Source: Alphaproteobacteria bacterium (GTDB lineage Bacteria; Pseudomonadota; Alphaproteobacteria; Reyranellales; Reyranellaceae). From it: a stretch of DNA of 43,292 nucleotides. Numbering within the stretch: position 1 is the first letter of the stretch; each line of letters starts with the position of its first letter. The notes beneath the pieces are model-generated. The model did no database searches. It was not told the origin of the DNA and was given only the letters and a program-made list of their open reading frames with translations. Where the stretch lies: the NCBI GenBank assembly GCA_016869975.1, contig VGCZ01000045.1, positions 1-43,292 of the forward strand, in the 5' to 3' direction. The translations under genes and the position numbers were made by a program. Shown here one piece after another: positions 41,199-43,292 of this stretch.

Positions 41199-42592
41199 CA
41201 GTGGCCGGCGGAGGGCTCGTCAGGCATCACCACGCCGCTGGCCGACAGCGCCGCCTTGAGTTCCGTCATCAGCCGATCCAGGCCGGCCTGATCCCTGGCT
41301 TCGCAGCGCGCCACCAGCACCGCCTGGGTGTTGGACGCGCGCAGCAGCCACCAGCCATCCGCCGTCGAGACGCGCACGCCATCGACGTCGTTGAGGTTGG
41401 CCCTGGCCGCCTTCAGGCGCGCCTTGACCTCCTCGACGACCTTGAACTTGCGGTCCTCGGCGCAGTCGAAGCGCAGCTCCGGCGTGTTGATCAGCTGGGG
41501 CAGACGATCGCGCATCGCCGCCAGCGTGTCGGACGAACCGCCGACGATGTTGAGCAGCCGGATGCCGGCGTACATCGCGTCGTCGAAGCCGTACCAGCGA
41601 TCGGCGAAGAAGACGTGGCCGCTCATCTCGCCGGCCAGCGGCGATTTCTCCTCGGCCATCTTGACCTTGAGCAGCGAGTGGCCGGTCTTCCACATCAGCG
41701 GCTTGCCGCCAGCCGACGCGACCTCGTCGAACAGCGCCTGGCTCGCCTTGACGTCTGCGATGATGGTCGAGCCGGGGCGCTCCTTGAGCACGTCGCGCGC
41801 CCAGATCGCCAGCAGCTGATCGCCCCACAGGATGCGGCCCTGCCCGTCCAGCGCGCCGATGCGATCGCCGTCGCCGTCGAAGCCGATGCCGACATCGGCG
41901 CCGCGCTCCTTCACGGCGGCGCGCAGGTCGAGCATGTTCTTCTCGACCGTCGGGTCGGGATGATGCGCCGGGAAGGTGCCGTCGACGCGCTCGAACAGCA
42001 CGGTGTGCTCGCCCGGCAGCCTGGAGACGATGTCGCGGATCACCACGCCCATGGCGCCGTGACCGGTGTCCCACACCACCTTGAGCGCACGACCCGGCTT
42101 GAAGTCGCGCAGCACGCGCGCGACATAGGCGTCCTTCACCGGCCGCTCGGCGAGCGCGCCGGCGCCCGTCTCGACATCGCCCGCCTTGGACATCGCGCCC
42201 AGCTTCTGGATGTCGGCGCCGTAGAACGGCTTCTTGCCGAACATCATCTTGAAGCCGTTGTAGTCGGGCGGGTTGTGCGAGCCGGTGATCATGATGCCAC
42301 CATCGGCATTCAGCTCGTACACCGCGAAATACAGCATCGGCGTGGCGCACATGCCGATGCGCAGCACATCGACGCCCGATTCGCGCAGGCCCGCGACGCA
42401 GGCTTCCTGCAGCGACGGCGAGCTCAGCCGGCCGTCATAGCCCAGCGCGACCGACTTGCCGCCGGCGCGGCGCACCAGCGTGCCGAAGGTGCGGCCGATG
42501 GCGCGGGCGTCGGCGGGATGCAGCGTCTGGCCGACGATGCCGCGGATATCGTACTCGCGCAGAATGGTGGGATCGAAGACGTGCACGGTCAT
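41198..42592 (-). CDS. Phosphomannomutase/phosphoglucomutase
   Basis: Alpha-D-phosphohexomutase interconverting hexose 1- and 6-phosphates, supplying mannose-1-P or glucose-1-P for polysaccharide and lipopolysaccharide precursors. 464 residues, AlgC/ManB type. Domain 1 has [16 protein letters not shown] and the phosphoserine loop [15 protein letters not shown] with S105; the metal loop is [10 protein letters not shown]; the sugar-specificity loop is GEMSGHVFF; domain 4 has [15 protein letters not shown], the phosphate-binding RxSNT motif. The ATG at 42592 has GGAG 4 nt upstream and follows the ugd stop by 1 nt (TGACATG). It is coupled to the AIG2-like gene. Confidence 0.95.
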   Translation of the reverse strand: MTVHVFDPTILREYDIRGIVGQTLHPADARAIGRTFGTLVRRAGGKSVALGYDGRLSSPSLQEACVAGLRESGVDVLRIGMCATPMLYFAVYELNADGGIMITGSHNPPDYNGFKMMFGKKPFYGADIQKLGAMSKAGDVETGAGALAERPVKDAYVARVLRDFKPGRALKVVWDTGHGAMGVVIRDIVSRLPGEHTVLFERVDGTFPAHHPDPTVEKNMLDLRAAVKERGADVGIGFDGDGDRIGALDGQGRILWGDQLLAIWARDVLKERPGSTIIADVKASQALFDEVASAGGKPLMWKTGHSLLKVKMAEEKSPLAGEMSGHVFFADRWYGFDDAMYAGIRLLNIVGGSSDTLAAMRDRLPQLINTPELRFDCAEDRKFKVVEEVKARLKAARANLNDVDGVRVSTADGWWLLRASNTQAVLVARCEARDQAGLDRLMTELKAALSASGVVMPDEPSAGH

Positions 42593-42593
42593 G

Positions 42594-43292
42594 TCACTCC
42601 GCCGCCCGCGCGGTTGTCGCCGCCGAGTTGCGCGGCTGGGGTCGGCCGACGCACTCGTAGATGAAGCCATTGGCGCGCATCTCCTCGGGATTGAAGATGT
42701 TGCGCAGGTCGACGACAAGCGGCTGGCGCATCAGCGGCTTCAGGCGCTTGCCGCTGAGCGAGCGGAACTGGGTCCATTCGGTCAGGATCACCAGGCAGTC
42801 CGCCCCCGTCGCCGCCTCCTGCGCCGTGCGCTTGAAGTCGACGTCGTTGAGCAGCTTGGCCGCCTCCTTCATCGCCTCCGGATCGTAGGCCTGGATGCGC
42901 GCGCCGGCCTTCTGCAGCGCCGGCACGATGTCGAGCGAGGGCGCGTCGCGCATGTCGTCGGTGTTGGGCTTGAACGACAGGCCGAGCACGCCGATGGTCT
43001 TGCCGGCGACCGAGCCGCCGCAAGCGGCGATCACCTTCTTCGCCATGTTCTTCTTGCGCGTGTCGTTGACCTTGATCACCTGCTCGACGATGGTCGCGGG
43101 CGACCCCATCTCGCGCGCGGTATACGCCAAAGCCAGCGTGTCCTTGGGGAAGCAAGAGCCGCCATAGCCCGGGCCGGGGTGCAGGAACTTGCGGCCGATG
43201 CGGCCGTCGAGCCCGATGCCGCGCGCCACGTCGTGCACGTCGGCGCCGACCTTCTCGCACAGATCGGCCATCTCGTTGATGAAGGTGATCTT
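42594..43292 (-). CDS. ugd: UDP-glucose 6-dehydrogenase, C-terminal part (cut by window edge)
   Basis: NAD-dependent oxidation of UDP-glucose to UDP-glucuronate for capsule, exopolysaccharide or lipid A modification. The window holds the last 232 codons; the N-terminal NAD-binding domain lies beyond base 43292. Visible are [22 protein letters not shown], the catalytic loop [16 protein letters not shown] (nucleophile Cys), the central helix, and the C-terminal UDP-binding domain [33 protein letters not shown] and [13 protein letters not shown]. It is followed within 1 nt by the phosphohexomutase gene, so the two enzymes act in one sugar-nucleotide route. Confidence 0.96.
   Translation of the reverse strand, partial: KITFINEMADLCEKVGADVHDVARGIGLDGRIGRKFLHPGPGYGGSCFPKDTLALAYTAREMGSPATIVEQVIKVNDTRKKNMAKKVIAACGGSVAGKTIGVLGLSFKPNTDDMRDAPSLDIVPALQKAGARIQAYDPEAMKEAAKLLNDVDFKRTAQEAATGADCLVILTEWTQFRSLSGKRLKPLMRQPLVVDLRNIFNPEEMRANGFIYECVGRPQPRNSAATTARAAE

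Noticed and set aside
1-43292. CRISPR arrays, tRNA/rRNA genes, insertion sequences, prophage
   Set aside because: No regularly spaced direct repeats, tRNA-like T-loop segments, transposases or phage genes were found in any gap.

Overview
The window is high-GC chromosomal DNA from an alphaproteobacterium. The gene content that points there is: a B12-dependent ribonucleotide reductase (NrdJ); an NDUFA12-type complex I accessory protein; the accB-accC-aat-DUF2155-mlaD neighbourhood; an RNase E with a long insert in its S1 domain and a C-terminal GWW motif; and rne next to an amidase and PBP1A. The set (homogentisate pathway, Bug-type binding proteins, many acyl-CoA dehydrogenases) fits a soil-type Rhodospirillales or Hyphomicrobiales relative. 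I cannot name a genus. No tRNA, rRNA, CRISPR array, insertion sequence or prophage is visible.

Layout. 1-5.7 kb: cell wall (PBP1A, amidase) divergent from rne, then an orphan Bug/TctC binding protein. 5.7-11.1 kb: catabolic flavoproteins (VOC protein, HsaA-like monooxygenase, paired acyl-CoA dehydrogenases) divergent from a crotonase, an NTF2-like protein and a TPR protein. 11.7-17.6 kb: a DUF3298 protein coupled to an aminotransferase, a degenerate gamma-glutamyltransferase-like lipoprotein, an M48 protease and a DsbA-like protein. 17.7-22.2 kb: a complete homogentisate operon (hppD-hmgA-fahA-maiA) divergent from a MarR regulator with a clear palindromic operator. 22.2-26.9 kb: aroQ-accB-accC-aat facing DUF2155, a 79-aa protein, mlaD and NDUFA12. 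27.2-31.1 kb: nrdJ with candidate NrdR boxes, followed by a 21-codon gene encoding four AAKKK repeats. 31.2-36.3 kb: a FemAB-like protein, a DUF2007 protein, clpS-clpA and a lipoprotein. 36.4-37.9 kb: a D,D-carboxypeptidase with a SPOR-like tail. 38.1-40.8 kb: a small, possibly acquired catabolic segment (oxidoreductase, broken Bug protein, TauD-type dioxygenase). 40.8-43.3 kb: ugd, phosphomannomutase/phosphoglucomutase and an AIG2-like protein, a sugar-nucleotide operon.

The genes are tightly packed with many 1-4 bp stop/start overlaps that imply translational coupling (fahA/maiA, aminotransferase/DUF3298, mlaD/79-aa/DUF2155, PMM/AIG2). Two families of palindromic intergenic repeats recur: a CTTCCCC/GGGGAAG unit and a TGTCATCCCGAGCG unit. 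Some copies sit where transcription terminators are expected.

No large unmistakably new defence or biosynthetic system is present. The least explained elements are the (AAKKK)x4 microprotein gene after nrdJ, the gamma-glutamyltransferase-like lipoprotein that lacks its catalytic threonine and overlaps the M48 protease head to head, the conserved-looking 79-aa protein between mlaD and DUF2155, and the doubly broken TctC gene.
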